Shown here piece after piece: positions 47,623 to 56,653 of a DNA stretch of 64,000 nt (its first letter is position 1; every line of letters begins with the position of its first letter). Origin of the DNA: Burkholderiaceae bacterium (lineage in GTDB: Bacteria > Pseudomonadota > Gammaproteobacteria > Burkholderiales > Burkholderiaceae). The stretch covers positions 1 to 64,000 of the forward strand of contig JAGTRK010000006.1 in assembly GCA_018261955.1 (NCBI GenBank), read 5' to 3'. The position numbers and the translations under genes are program-made. The notes beneath the pieces were generated by a model. It was not told the DNA's origin and ran no database searches. It saw only the letters and a program-made list of their open reading frames with translations.

Positions 47623-49862
47623 AAACTTTTATGTCTCAAGAAGCAGCACGAAGTTTGGATGAATCAAATCAGGAAGTTAAACACTCAGAATCAATACCTG
47701 AAATTAGTCAAAGAGATTCTCTCATGTGGGCAATAGCTCAGGCGGCGCGCTACCAAGGAACCGAGGTAGATCGTCTACAATTGCACGCCAGCATCACTAA
47801 AAATATAAATGATATTGACAACGTTACGACTGGACTGAAAGATTGGTATCAGGTTTTATCAACACTCTGCGAAGACCTAGACATTCGCTTGGATGAACCC
47901 ACCCAGCACCCAGACCCTGCACGTCTACCAGCAATTGCTTGGAACAAAGAACAAGGTTGGGTTTTGATTCGCGCCCAATCGCCCAATGGCAATTGGATGT
48001 GTCAGGACTTCCAAGAACGATGGACAGAGATTCCCAAAGATACGGTGGTCAATTGTGCACGCTTACATTTCTCTGGTGAGCGTGACAAAATGTCGGATAG
48101 ACCTGCCTATCAGTTGTTTAAGGAGGTTTTTCTTGCCCACCGTAAGCCTTTATACGAAGCCGCAATCGCAACGGCTTTGATTAGTTTGGTACAAGTGGCT
48201 ATTTCGTTGTACTCGATGCAAGTTTATGACCGCGTGATTCCCACCAAAGGTTTGTCCACTTTATGGGTGTTGACTGGCGGTGTATTGATTGCAATGCTGT
48301 TCGATTTCATTCTCAAGCATGCGCGTTTGCATCTGTCCGAAGAAAATTTGATTGAAATGGACAGAAAACTCTCGCGCGAAATTTATGCACGCTTATTGAA
48401 AGTTCGTTTGGATCAATTGCCAACGTCCTTGGGTTCTTTGGGTGCGCAAATTCGTGGGTATGAAAGCATTCGCACCTTTATGTCTTCAAGTACCTTGTAT
48501 TTCTTAGTGGATTTACCCTTCGGTTTGGTTTTTTTGGTCTTGATAGCACTGATTGCCTCTCCGTTGGTGGTCATACCCATCGTCATATTTTTAATCATTG
48601 GCATCATCATGGGCGTCATGACCAAAGATAAAATTGAACGACTGTCTTTGGAGTCCCTAAATTCAAGCAACAAAAAAATGGGACAACTGGTTGAAACCAT
48701 CGAAGGTTCAGAGACCATTAAAGCAGGCGGTGGTGCTTGGGGCATGCTGTCAAAATGGATAGACTTGAACGAGAAAAGCATTGATGAAGATGCCAAGTTG
48801 CGCAAAACATCTGAACTGGGTACTCATGTGATTGGTTCATTACAACAAGCCACTTATATTGCCGTTGTGGCAATTGGTGCATACTTAATTACTGAAGGTC
48901 AAATGACCATGGGTAGTTTAATTGCAACGTCAATACTTAGTTCGCGAGTGACTGCACCTGTGGCAATGTTGTACCAAATCTTACTGCGCTATGGTACCGC
49001 CAAAGCTGCTTTGAATGGCATTGAGGCAGTGTATCGGTTAAAAATGGACAACAGTGATGCCGATCGCGTGATCCTGTTGGATAAAATCAATGGTCGCTAT
49101 ATATTGGAAGACGTACGTTTCTCGTATCAAAACGCACCACGTAGCGTCTATATTCCAAACTTAAAAATTGAAGCAGGAGAGAAGGTAGGTGTTTTGGGGG
49201 CAATCGGTTCAGGTAAGTCCACTTTATTGCGTTTGCTTTCAGGAATGTACCAACCACTGACGGGTAAAATTCTGATTGATGGTGTTGACATAGGACATAT
49301 TTCACGCCAAGTATTGAGCGAGCAAATTGGTTATTTACAACAAGACCACCGCCTTTTTAATGGCACCTTACGTGAGAACTTGTTAATTGGGACTTTGGAT
49401 CCAGGTGATACATTGATTCAAGAAACCGCCAACCAAACTGGCTTGGCGCAGGTCATTGCAAACCATCCGAAAGGCTTGGACTTACCAATTATGGAAGGTG
49501 GTCGCGGTTTATCGGGTGGTCAAAAGCAATTAACAGCCTTGACACGTTTGCTCATTAGTCAACCCTCGGTTTGGTTACTGGATGAACCCACAGCGTCTAT
49601 GGATCAACAAACCGCAGACAAGTGTATGAACACCTTAAAGCAAGCAATCAAACCTGAACACACCTTGGTTTTAGTCACACACAATCTGCAATTATTAAGT
49701 TTTGTGGATCGGCTGATTATCGTAGCGAATAATCGCATCGTGCTGGACGGTCCGCGCGATGAAGTAATTAATCGCTTAAAAGGAGGTGCTCAGGGTTCAG
49801 TTGCTCCAACTGCAACAGAATCGCCTACCACCCAAAGCCCAGCCAGTACCACAAACCCCTAA
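47619..49862 (+). CDS. Type I secretion ABC exporter, LapB/HlyB-like
   Basis: The 747-residue protein has three parts. Residues ~25-160 are a C39-like domain (SLMWAIAQAARYQGTEVDRLQL) without the catalytic Cys, so it docks substrate and does not cut. Residues ~175-470 are the six-span membrane domain. Residues ~490-725 are the ATPase, with Walker A GAIGSGKST, signature LSGGQKQ and Walker B WLLDEPTAS. The overall pattern is that of LapB, the exporter of giant RTX adhesins. GTG at 47619 overlaps the upstream stop; an ATG four codons later is an alternative. Confidence 0.93.
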   Translation: MKTFMSQEAARSLDESNQEVKHSESIPEISQRDSLMWAIAQAARYQGTEVDRLQLHASITKNINDIDNVTTGLKDWYQVLSTLCEDLDIRLDEPTQHPDPARLPAIAWNKEQGWVLIRAQSPNGNWMCQDFQERWTEIPKDTVVNCARLHFSGERDKMSDRPAYQLFKEVFLAHRKPLYEAAIATALISLVQVAISLYSMQVYDRVIPTKGLSTLWVLTGGVLIAMLFDFILKHARLHLSEENLIEMDRKLSREIYARLLKVRLDQLPTSLGSLGAQIRGYESIRTFMSSSTLYFLVDLPFGLVFLVLIALIASPLVVIPIVIFLIIGIIMGVMTKDKIERLSLESLNSSNKKMGQLVETIEGSETIKAGGGAWGMLSKWIDLNEKSIDEDAKLRKTSELGTHVIGSLQQATYIAVVAIGAYLITEGQMTMGSLIATSILSSRVTAPVAMLYQILLRYGTAKAALNGIEAVYRLKMDNSDADRVILLDKINGRYILEDVRFSYQNAPRSVYIPNLKIEAGEKVGVLGAIGSGKSTLLRLLSGMYQPLTGKILIDGVDIGHISRQVLSEQIGYLQQDHRLFNGTLRENLLIGTLDPGDTLIQETANQTGLAQVIANHPKGLDLPIMEGGRGLSGGQKQLTALTRLLISQPSVWLLDEPTASMDQQTADKCMNTLKQAIKPEHTLVLVTHNLQLLSFVDRLIIVANNRIVLDGPRDEVINRLKGGAQGSVAPTATESPTTQSPASTTNP

Positions 49863-50036
49863 AGCAAGGTGGCAGAGGCATCCAATACACCCCCTATTGC
49901 ACCAACCAAGCCAACCTCATAAGCATTGATGGAACACGTACACCTTCGACAAAATCCCCAACGATGATGGATGACTTGATTCAAACACCGATTCCAATCA
50001 ATATACCCCGGTCAAACGCACCATGGAGAACAGACA

Positions 50037-51227
50037 ATGAAGTTTTTACTAAAATTATTGGGCGCAGGTCCTAACGGTTCACTAAAAAATGCGCGAGTTG
50101 TATTGCGCATTTCCCTGATTGCGTTTATTACCCTATTGATATGGGCTTCGGTGACCAAAATTGACAAAACCATTACCGCACAGGGGCAAGTCATTGCCAG
50201 CGATCGCACACAACTGGTTCAAAGTGCCGATGGCGGTGTGTTGCGTGAGTTGCGCGTCAAAGAAGGTGATAAAGTTGAAAAAGGACAGGTTGTCGCGGTT
50301 TTAGAAAAAGAGCGTGCCAATGCTTCTTATAACGACGCACTGGGTAAAGTCAGTGCTTTGCGTCTGACCGTCACACGATTACAAGCGGAGGTACTGGGTC
50401 GTCCATTTTTGGTTGATCCCCAATTAGAAGCCGATTATCCAGAATTGGTTGCGGTGCAAAAATCCCTATACAATCAACGCCGTCAAGGCTTGATTCAACA
50501 ATTATCCCAATTGCGTACCAGTTTGTCATTGGCGAATCAAGAATTGAAAATGAATGAACCCTTGGTCAAATCGGGCGACGTTTCACAAAGTGAAGTGTTG
50601 CGTATGCGTCGCGCTGTCAATGAAATTCAATTACAAATTTCTGGGGCACGCAACAAATATTTACAAGATGCCAATACCGAACTGAATAAAGCCAGTGAAG
50701 ATCTGAGTACACAAGAACAAATATTGGCGGATCGTTCACAAGTTTTATCGCACACCGATCTGATTGCACCTGAAACGGGAATTGTGAAAAACATCAAAAC
50801 CACCACTTTGGGTGGGGTGTTGCGCCAAGGGGAAGAGGTCATGGAAATTTTACCAACCAACAGTGCGCTGATTGTGGAAGCCAAAGTGCTGCCAGTGGAT
50901 ATGGCAAGCGTCGTTCAAGACATGCCCGCTCGCGTTAAATTGGATGCGTATGATTATTCTATTTTTGGCACGATGGATGGAAAAGTGACTTACATCAGCC
51001 CCGATGCCTTGACAGAAGAGCAACAAAAACCAGGACAACCATCGATTTATTATCGCGTTCGGGTACAAATTGAAGGAGCGAATTTCAAAACCAAAACGGG
51101 TCAAGAAATACAAGTTCGCCCAGGGATGACCGCACAAGTTGACTTATTTGCCGACAAACGCACAGTTCTATCGTACATCACCAAACCCATCTCTAAAACT
51201 TTGAGCGAATCTCTATCGAAAAAATAA
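50037..51227 (+). CDS. HlyD/LapC-type membrane fusion protein of the type I secretion system
   Basis: The 396-residue adaptor links the ABC exporter to the outer-membrane factor. It has a short cytoplasmic N-tail, one membrane span (ISLIAFITLLIWASV, about residues 25-40), and a lipoyl/barrel-sandwich half (TAQGQVIASDRTQLVQSADGGVLRELRVKEGDKVEKGQVVAVLEKE). A periplasmic coiled coil follows (about 100-235), then the second half (DLIAPETGIVKNI...) and the C-terminal region RVQIEGANF...VRPGMTAQVDL. It is separated from the exporter gene by 174 bp with no gene, and followed by a terminator. Confidence 0.93.
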   Translation: MKFLLKLLGAGPNGSLKNARVVLRISLIAFITLLIWASVTKIDKTITAQGQVIASDRTQLVQSADGGVLRELRVKEGDKVEKGQVVAVLEKERANASYNDALGKVSALRLTVTRLQAEVLGRPFLVDPQLEADYPELVAVQKSLYNQRRQGLIQQLSQLRTSLSLANQELKMNEPLVKSGDVSQSEVLRMRRAVNEIQLQISGARNKYLQDANTELNKASEDLSTQEQILADRSQVLSHTDLIAPETGIVKNIKTTTLGGVLRQGEEVMEILPTNSALIVEAKVLPVDMASVVQDMPARVKLDAYDYSIFGTMDGKVTYISPDALTEEQQKPGQPSIYYRVRVQIEGANFKTKTGQEIQVRPGMTAQVDLFADKRTVLSYITKPISKTLSESLSKK

Positions 51228-51265
51228 TGCAGAACAACAGAGCCATGTTAATCAAGCGTTTCAAC

Positions 51266-51294
51266 CACCCCCCGCTGAATATCTGCGGGGGGTG
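51266..51294 (+). terminator. Terminator of the type I secretion genes
   Basis: CACCCCCCGC/GCGGGGGGTG is a perfect 10-bp GC-rich stem with a 9-nt loop, followed by CTTGTT. It lies 39 bp after the adaptor gene. Confidence 0.8.
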
Positions 51295-51367
51295 CTTGTT
51301 AAGGAAACACGCCATACCCCAAACACCTTTCCTTTTAACCCAACCCTTTTCACCCAATCTTGTCCCG

Positions 51368-52309
51368 CTATCTCATGCCCTCTACCAAGGTTTTTGCATT
51401 GTATTGCATCATTTCTAAATAGGTCGGCGCAGGTTCATCGGCGTTGGACAGCGCATCTGAATACAATTTGCCACCGATTTTTACACCCGTTTCCTGCGTG
51501 AGTTGCGCCATCATTTTTGGATTGCTGATGTTTTCGAAAAACAGGGCTTTGATGTGTTCGTGTTTAATTTGTTCACTCAATTGCGCAATGGCTTTGGCTG
51601 AGGATTCGGACTCGGTGCTCACACCTTGCGGTGCGAGGAAGGTAATACCAAACGCGCGCGCAAAGTAGTTAAACGCATCGTGCGAGGTCACGACTTTGCG
51701 CTGCTCGGGTGGAATGTTGGCGACTTCTTTCTGGATATTTGCGGTGAGTTGAGCGATTTGCGCGCTGTAGGCCTGCCCACGTTTTTGATAGTAGTCCGCG
51801 CCTGCAGGGTCGGCTTGGCTCAAGCCTGCGACGATGTTGCGCACGTAAATGGTTTGCACAATGGTCGGGTCGTGCCATGCGTGTGGATCAAACTGAGCAC
51901 TGTGGTCGTGGTCATGCCCCATTTCACCATGATTGGGTTTGGGTAATGCACTCATGCCATCGCTGGCGACGATGATTTTTCCTTTAAATTCAGTCGCTTG
52001 CTCTAATCGTGCCAACCAACCCTCATAACCCAAGCCATTGCTCACCAAAACCTGCGCCTGCGTGATTTTTTTCACGTCCTGCGGTGTGGGGGCAAAGACA
52101 TGGCTGTCTTGGTTGGCAGCGACCAAACTGTCCACCTGCACGCGCTCGCCACCAATTTCGCGTGTGATGTCCGCCAAGATACTGAACGTCGCCAACACTT
52201 GCAATTTTGCCGAACTCGCGGGTATGGGTGTCGAATCGGAGGACTGCCCACAGGCTGATAACAACAAGACAAACCAAGCGATTAATAATTTATGGATAAA
52301 GCCTGACAT
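51368..52309 (-). CDS. znuA: Zinc ABC transporter substrate-binding lipoprotein/periplasmic protein
   Basis: The 313-residue protein has a lipoprotein-type signal (LLIAWFVLLLSACG). It belongs to the cluster A-I metal-binding proteins: LQVLATFSILADITREIGGERV, SNGLGYEGWLARL, a His-rich loop MGHDHDHSAQFDPHAWHDP, VTSHDAFNYFARAFG, and KLYSDALS near the end. The His loop and the neighbouring Zur-type regulator point to zinc; manganese is a weaker alternative. It is last in the operon, starting 9 bp after znuB, with AAGGA before the ATG. Confidence 0.9.
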   Translation of the reverse strand: MSGFIHKLLIAWFVLLLSACGQSSDSTPIPASSAKLQVLATFSILADITREIGGERVQVDSLVAANQDSHVFAPTPQDVKKITQAQVLVSNGLGYEGWLARLEQATEFKGKIIVASDGMSALPKPNHGEMGHDHDHSAQFDPHAWHDPTIVQTIYVRNIVAGLSQADPAGADYYQKRGQAYSAQIAQLTANIQKEVANIPPEQRKVVTSHDAFNYFARAFGITFLAPQGVSTESESSAKAIAQLSEQIKHEHIKALFFENISNPKMMAQLTQETGVKIGGKLYSDALSNADEPAPTYLEMMQYNAKTLVEGMR

Positions 52310-52318
52310 GTGAAATCC

Positions 52319-53197
52319 TTATTTTTCAAAATGCTTTAAGCGCAAATAACGTGGCACAATGCCACCCACCGCACCGAAAATCAGCGAAGCGATATACGCC
52401 AAACCCGCAAAGAAAATGATGGCTGGTCCCGAAGCCAGTTCGAAATGGTAGGACAGCAGCAAACCTGCCACGCCTGATAACAAAGTCAGTGCAACCGCGA
52501 TGAGCAGCATTTTTCCCATACTTTGCGACCATAAACGCGCAGTGATGGCGGGTAGCATCATTAAGCCGACCGACATGAGCGTACCCAACGAAGCAAACCC
52601 CGCGACCAAGTTCGCCACCACCAACATCAAAAACACGATGTACCACACGCCACCGCGCCCACCGACTGAGCGCAGGAACAATGGGTCAACACCCTCAAGC
52701 ACCAAGGGTCGATAAATCACCGCCAAACCGATGAGCGAGATGCTGGCAACAATGCCCATTAGTATCAACGAAGCGGTGTCCACCGCCAACACCGAGCCAA
52801 ACAAGATGTGTATCAAGTCCACCTGATTGCCCGATTTTGAAATCAGTAAAACCCCCAAAGCCAGAGCCATGAGGTAAAACGCCGCAAAATTGGCATCTTC
52901 TTTGAGGTTGCTCAAACGCGTTGCCAAACCCGCGAGCAGCGCGACCACCACGCCCGCGATAAATCCGCCCATGCTCATCGCAGGCAGGCTCAAACCAAAC
53001 CACATAAAGCCCAATGCCGCACCGGGTAAAACCGCATGGCTCATCGCATCACCCGTCAAACTCATGCGACGCAATACGAGGAACAAACCGACAGGTCCAC
53101 TGCCCAAAGCCAGCGCAACACAGCCGACCAAGGCACGGCGCATGAAGGCAAAATCCGCGAACGGTGCAATCAAAATATCGTAGAGGTGTTGCATCAT
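52319..53197 (-). CDS. znuB: Zinc ABC transporter permease
   Basis: The 292-residue membrane protein has about eight spans. FLVLRRMSLTGDAMSHAVLPGAALGF is the conserved ABC-3 permease block, and SVGLMMLPAITARLWSQSM the coupling region. I chose the first of two adjacent ATG codons (53197), which overlaps the TGA of the ATPase gene. The frame extending to 53233 lies inside that gene. It works with the ATPase and the binding protein encoded beside it. Confidence 0.92.
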   Translation of the reverse strand: MMQHLYDILIAPFADFAFMRRALVGCVALALGSGPVGLFLVLRRMSLTGDAMSHAVLPGAALGFMWFGLSLPAMSMGGFIAGVVVALLAGLATRLSNLKEDANFAAFYLMALALGVLLISKSGNQVDLIHILFGSVLAVDTASLILMGIVASISLIGLAVIYRPLVLEGVDPLFLRSVGGRGGVWYIVFLMLVVANLVAGFASLGTLMSVGLMMLPAITARLWSQSMGKMLLIAVALTLLSGVAGLLLSYHFELASGPAIIFFAGLAYIASLIFGAVGGIVPRYLRLKHFEK

Positions 53198-54009
53198 GCG
53201 CCCTCCTCGTTGTGCGGATGCATATGCCCACAATGCTCGTGCGCCATCGGGTCAATGTGCATTGAGATCGGCGCAACGACCTCGGTATGACAGACCTCGC
53301 CGCGATCAAACCAATGCGCGCAACGCTCGTTCGCGCTCATTAAGTTTTCAACGGTCAACACCTCAGCAGGTTTGCCCCATGCTACGACTTCATGCGCGAG
53401 CAACACCACCTCTTGAAAATAACGTTTGACTTGTTCAAAATCATGCAACACCGCAACCACCGTGCGTCTTTCAATCTGCCAACAACGCAACAAACCGAGC
53501 AACACCTCGGTGGTACTCGCATCGACCGCATTGAAGGGCTCGTCGAGTAAAATCACGGGCGCGTCCTGCACCAAAATCCGCGCGAACAATACCCGTTGCA
53601 ATTGCCCAATGGACAAAGCCTGCAACGGTCGTGCGCTAAAATCCTGCATCCCCACCTGCATGAGCGCCTGCTCGATGCGCGCCAAACCAGCCGCAGACAC
53701 GCGCGCAAAAGCACCGACCGTGCGCCACAAACCTGTTGCCACCAACTCAAACACCGTCATCGGCATCGACAAATCAATCTCGGCTTTTTGCGGCAGATAC
53801 GCCAACTCGTTTTGCAAACACTCGCTCAACACCACATGCCCGTTGTCCACGGGCAATACCCCCGCAATCGCTTTGAGCAGCGTGGATTTACCCGCACCAT
53901 TGGGTCCAACAATCGCCGTCGCCACCCCCGCGCAAATCCGCCCGCTAACGTGATGCACCGCAGGGCGGCGTTGATAACTCACGGTCACATTTTGTAATAA
54001 CACACTCAT
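53194..54009 (-). CDS. znuC: Zinc ABC transporter ATP-binding protein
   Basis: The 271-residue ATPase starts MSVLLQNVTVSY at 54009, where the ATG overlaps the stop of a small membrane peptide. Walker A is GPNGAGKST, Walker B ILLDEPF and the switch His is in VLHD. The signature is LSIGQ in place of LSGGQ, a common variant in this family. The C-terminus is His/Cys-rich (MHIDPMAHEHCGHMHPH), which may bind zinc directly. The stop overlaps the znuB start. Confidence 0.92.
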   Translation of the reverse strand: MSVLLQNVTVSYQRRPAVHHVSGRICAGVATAIVGPNGAGKSTLLKAIAGVLPVDNGHVVLSECLQNELAYLPQKAEIDLSMPMTVFELVATGLWRTVGAFARVSAAGLARIEQALMQVGMQDFSARPLQALSIGQLQRVLFARILVQDAPVILLDEPFNAVDASTTEVLLGLLRCWQIERRTVVAVLHDFEQVKRYFQEVVLLAHEVVAWGKPAEVLTVENLMSANERCAHWFDRGEVCHTEVVAPISMHIDPMAHEHCGHMHPHNEEGA

Positions 54010-54125
54010 GCCGCAGCCCCCAAAGCCCAAGCAATCGCCAACCACAGCACGGCAATCAATACCGATGCGAGCGCGATGCGAGTCAATACCGACATGGTGA
54101 GGAGATTGAGTTTAGAAGGTTTCAT
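54006..54125 (-). CDS. 39-residue single-span membrane peptide inside the zinc operon
   Basis: A 39-codon gene runs from ATG 54125 to TGA 54006. It overlaps the zur stop (ATGA) upstream and the znuC ATG (ATGA) downstream. The product has a short basic start (MKPSKLNLL) and then one continuous hydrophobic helix, SVLTRIALASVLIAVLWLAI. The double 4-bp overlap argues strongly that it is translated. I do not recognise it. A role as a small accessory subunit of the zinc transporter is a guess from position. Confidence 0.65.
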   Translation of the reverse strand: MKPSKLNLLTMSVLTRIALASVLIAVLWLAIAWALGAAA

Positions 54126-54583
54126 GCTTGCCCCTTTTTCGCCAAACACTCGGTACAGTGTCCATTGAGCAACAATTGCTGATTGTCCATCTCAAAACCC
54201 TGCGCTAAACATAACTCACGCAACGCCTGCACGCCCGCATCCGCGACCATTTCATCCACCCGCCCACAATCGCGGCAGGTGATGATTAAATTCGCTTGCG
54301 TGTGGTGGTGCGCATCGTCTAAATGCTGGCACACCACATAGCCATTGAGCGCGTCGACCCGATGCAAAATGCCCTGCTCGACCAAAAAATCCAGCGCGCG
54401 ATAAACCGTCGGCGGCGCAGCTGAGGCGCGGGTTTGCTGTAAATCACTGAGAATTTGATACGCCTTGACCACGCCCTCGTACTGCAAAACCAAGTCCAAA
54501 ACTTGGCGGCGTAAATCGGTCAACTTCGCACCGTTGTGCTCGCAGTGCGCACTGGCGGAATGAATAAATGCGGTGGTGTCCAT
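54122..54583 (-). CDS. zur: Fur-family zinc uptake regulator Zur
   Basis: The 153-residue repressor has the Fur winged helix (GAKLTDLRRQVLDLVLQYEGVVKAYQIL...PPTVYRALDFLVEQGILHRV). The dimerisation domain carries the His cluster DDAHHHTQANLIIT and two CxxC pairs (CRDC, CTEC) for the structural zinc. Placement as first gene of an operon with znuCBA, and the palindrome over its promoter, identify it as Zur and not Fur. It represses under zinc-replete conditions and probably controls itself. Confidence 0.9.
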   Translation of the reverse strand: MDTTAFIHSASAHCEHNGAKLTDLRRQVLDLVLQYEGVVKAYQILSDLQQTRASAAPPTVYRALDFLVEQGILHRVDALNGYVVCQHLDDAHHHTQANLIITCRDCGRVDEMVADAGVQALRELCLAQGFEMDNQQLLLNGHCTECLAKKGQA

Positions 54584-54603
54584 GGGTATGTACCTGAAAT
54601 TGT

Positions 54604-54627
54604 ATTGTTACATTATAACATAACAAT
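54604..54627 (-). promoter_or_regulatory. Zur box overlapping the zur-znu promoter -10
   Basis: ATTGTTA...TAACAAT are perfect 7-bp arms (54604-54610/54621-54627), and nested TGTTA/TAACA arms also occur. The pattern TGTTAxxxTATAACA is close to the enterobacterial Zur consensus. On the minus strand a perfect TATAAT (54612-54617) lies in its centre, so bound repressor would block polymerase. Confidence 0.75.
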
Positions 54628-54649
54628 AACCAAGTTTGGATAAATAAAA

Positions 54650-54677
54650 ACACCCCTCGCATAAACACAAGGGGTGT
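54650..54677 (-). terminator. Terminator of the RelA/SpoT-like gene pair
   Basis: ACACCCCT/AGGGGTGT forms an 8-bp stem with a 12-nt loop, followed on the minus strand by TTTTTATTTA. It isolates the pair from the zur promoter. Confidence 0.8.
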
Positions 54678-54699
54678 ACTCTTTTACAATTTTATATAT

Positions 54700-54936
54700 T
54701 TAGGCGGGGATTTTAAGTATTTCTTCAACCGTGGCAAAGTACCTTTGATGGGTTTTGTACAAGGCTTCTTTGCTCTCCGCTTCTAATAAAACCACCTCAT
54801 GCTGAATACCCTTAGCATTGAGTTCTATCTCTAAATCTAAACATTCTTTCCATACTTCATCACGCTGATTTGCGTCAAACTCTTTAAATTGAACAAGAGT
54901 TGCTGTCTTACGCTCATACTCAATCAAATAAATCAT
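54700..54936 (-). CDS. 78-residue partner of the RelA/SpoT-domain protein, possible antitoxin
   Basis: This small acidic soluble protein (MIYLIEYERKTATLVQFKEF...HEVVLLEAESKEALYKTHQRYF) is of a type I recall beside other genes, but it has no named function. A predicted beta-strand start and two amphipathic helices are likely. Its start lies 17 bp inside the end of the RelA/SpoT-domain gene, with a strong GGAGG nine bases before the ATG, so its translation is both coupled and efficient. High expression relative to the upstream gene is what an antitoxin would need. The antitoxin role is an inference from arrangement. Confidence 0.7.
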   Translation of the reverse strand: MIYLIEYERKTATLVQFKEFDANQRDEVWKECLDLEIELNAKGIQHEVVLLEAESKEALYKTHQRYFATVEEILKIPA

Positions 54937-55756
54937 TTTTCTTTACCTCCTTTAATTTCAATGACGTTTCTTCAAAAATTTTTGACAATTTAATTTTAAC
55001 TTCATCAATTTTTTGGAAAACACCACTACGATGAGATTTAATCTCATCGATAATCTTAATAAATTCTATATGAGCATTTCTTATTTCATCTGTCAACTGC
55101 TCAGTGCACAACACTGTTTTTATGAAATCTGCACTTACTTTTCGAAAGTTTGTAAACATAAATTTTTCTAATTCAATGCTCTCAACTTGATTAATCCCTG
55201 ACGAGTAAATATTTAGTATATTCAACAACGATGGAATGCCGTTGCCATATTTAATATTTGAACCAAAATCATCCGATACTTTTTCTGAAAATACTGCCCA
55301 TTGATGTTGCAATTCTGTTCTAACCTGTATTTCAATTGATTTTCCATCAACAAACACTATCAAATGTACCGCCCGATAGCCGTGACTTGGGTAAATTCTA
55401 CGATCTTTGATATTCTCGCTCGTCAACTGAAACATATAACACAGAAATTGCACCAACTTTTCTTGTGCTTCTATATCCTTGACCACTACGCGACAACCTG
55501 CAATATCTTGAATTTGAGTGAGACGAATAGACTCTCGACGTAATTTATCAATAATTGCCATCGTCGATTTCGCATCTCGACCTGATGGTTTAAGATGCGG
55601 CACATTACTAATACTTTTCATCACAAACTCATAAGCCTTTGAGAACGTCTGCCGATAAGCGTCCAACATCCGCAAATCCGTCTCCGTAATTTGCGCATTG
55701 TTTTTCAGTCGTTCACCCAGTTTGTCAACTTGGCTATTTGACAGGAGTGCTTGCAT
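54920..55756 (-). CDS. Single-domain RelA/SpoT synthetase, toxSAS-like
   Basis: The 278-residue protein contains one RelA/SpoT nucleotidyl-transferase domain at about residues 45-165 and no hydrolase, TGS or ACT domain. Conserved positions are GRDAKST (R60, K63), IQDIAGCRVVV (D84, R89), HGYRAVHLIV (Y127, H131) and IEIQVRTELQHQWA (E142, Q144, R146, H151), so pyrophosphate transfer chemistry looks intact. The C-terminal ~110 residues are a charged coiled-coil-like extension. AT content is clearly higher than in the neighbouring genes, suggesting transfer. It could make alarmone or, like toxSAS toxins, modify tRNA 3' ends. The downstream 78-residue gene overlaps it. It begins 29 bp after yebC, with GAGG before the ATG. 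Confidence 0.82.
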   Translation of the reverse strand: MQALLSNSQVDKLGERLKNNAQITETDLRMLDAYRQTFSKAYEFVMKSISNVPHLKPSGRDAKSTMAIIDKLRRESIRLTQIQDIAGCRVVVKDIEAQEKLVQFLCYMFQLTSENIKDRRIYPSHGYRAVHLIVFVDGKSIEIQVRTELQHQWAVFSEKVSDDFGSNIKYGNGIPSLLNILNIYSSGINQVESIELEKFMFTNFRKVSADFIKTVLCTEQLTDEIRNAHIEFIKIIDEIKSHRSGVFQKIDEVKIKLSKIFEETSLKLKEVKKNDLFD

Positions 55757-55785
55757 GGTACACCTCTCTCGCGTTTTCTAAATGT

Positions 55786-56514
55786 TTATTCCACATCCAT
55801 CACCGCATTGGTATAAACCTCTTGCACATCGTCTAAATCCTCGAGCATGTCGATGATTTTTTGCATTTTAACCGCATCATCCCCCGTCAACTCAATGTCA
55901 TTTTGCGCACGCATGGTGATGTCGGCCTCGGCATACTCCATGCCTGCAGTATCGAACGCCGCTTTGAGCACTTCGTAATCGGCAGGATCGCAAATCACCT
56001 CAACCCCGCCCTCGTCGTCGGTGATGACATCGGATGCACCATTTTCTAAGGCGACATTCATCACTTCGTCCTCGCCAATTCCAGGGGCAAACATGATTTG
56101 TCCGACGTGATCAAACATGAATGCCACCGAACCATCTGTACCGAGGTTGCCACCGTTTTTGCTCAATGCATGGCGCACATCGGCCACAGTGCGCGTGCGG
56201 TTGTCGGTCAGGGTGTCAATGATAATCGCCGCGCCGCCCACACCGTAGCCCTCATAACGAATTTCTTCGTAGTCTGCGCCGTCGCCACCGCCCACGCCAC
56301 GGTCGATGGCGCGTTTGATGTTGTCATTGGGCATGTTTGCACCTTTGGCTTTGTCGATTGCCAAACGCAGGCGTGGGTTTGCACTGGGGTCGCCACCGCC
56401 CGTTTTCGCTGCGACTTGCAATTCTTTAATCACACGTGTCCAAACCTTGCCGCGAGTCGCGTCTGCACGTGCTTTTTTATGTTTAATATTTGCCCATTTA
56501 CTGTGACCTGCCAT
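55786..56514 (-). CDS. yebC: YebC/PmpR family (TACO1-like) protein
   Basis: The 242-residue protein starts [27 protein letters not shown], the unmistakable YebC opening, followed by [21 protein letters not shown] and [23 protein letters not shown]. The family was long called a transcriptional regulator; recent work points to a translation factor that relieves stalling. The length is normal. The gene reads left towards the RelA/SpoT pair with no terminator between. Confidence 0.95.
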   Translation of the reverse strand: MAGHSKWANIKHKKARADATRGKVWTRVIKELQVAAKTGGGDPSANPRLRLAIDKAKGANMPNDNIKRAIDRGVGGGDGADYEEIRYEGYGVGGAAIIIDTLTDNRTRTVADVRHALSKNGGNLGTDGSVAFMFDHVGQIMFAPGIGEDEVMNVALENGASDVITDDEGGVEVICDPADYEVLKAAFDTAGMEYAEADITMRAQNDIELTGDDAVKMQKIIDMLEDLDDVQEVYTNAVMDVE

Positions 56515-56653
56515 TTTATGTGTCCTTACAAATTGATTTGTTCATATTCACACCCGAAGGTGGGCTTGGTTTATAATCTGTGGCGAATTTTATCATATTC
56601 CCAACAGGGAAAATACCCTACCCCGTACTCTTGAACAACCATTGGAGCCACTC

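Noticed and set aside
49863-50036. Possible extra gene between the ABC exporter and the HlyD-like gene
   Set aside because: No frame of useful length with a start and ribosome site; the 174 bp look like a plain spacer.
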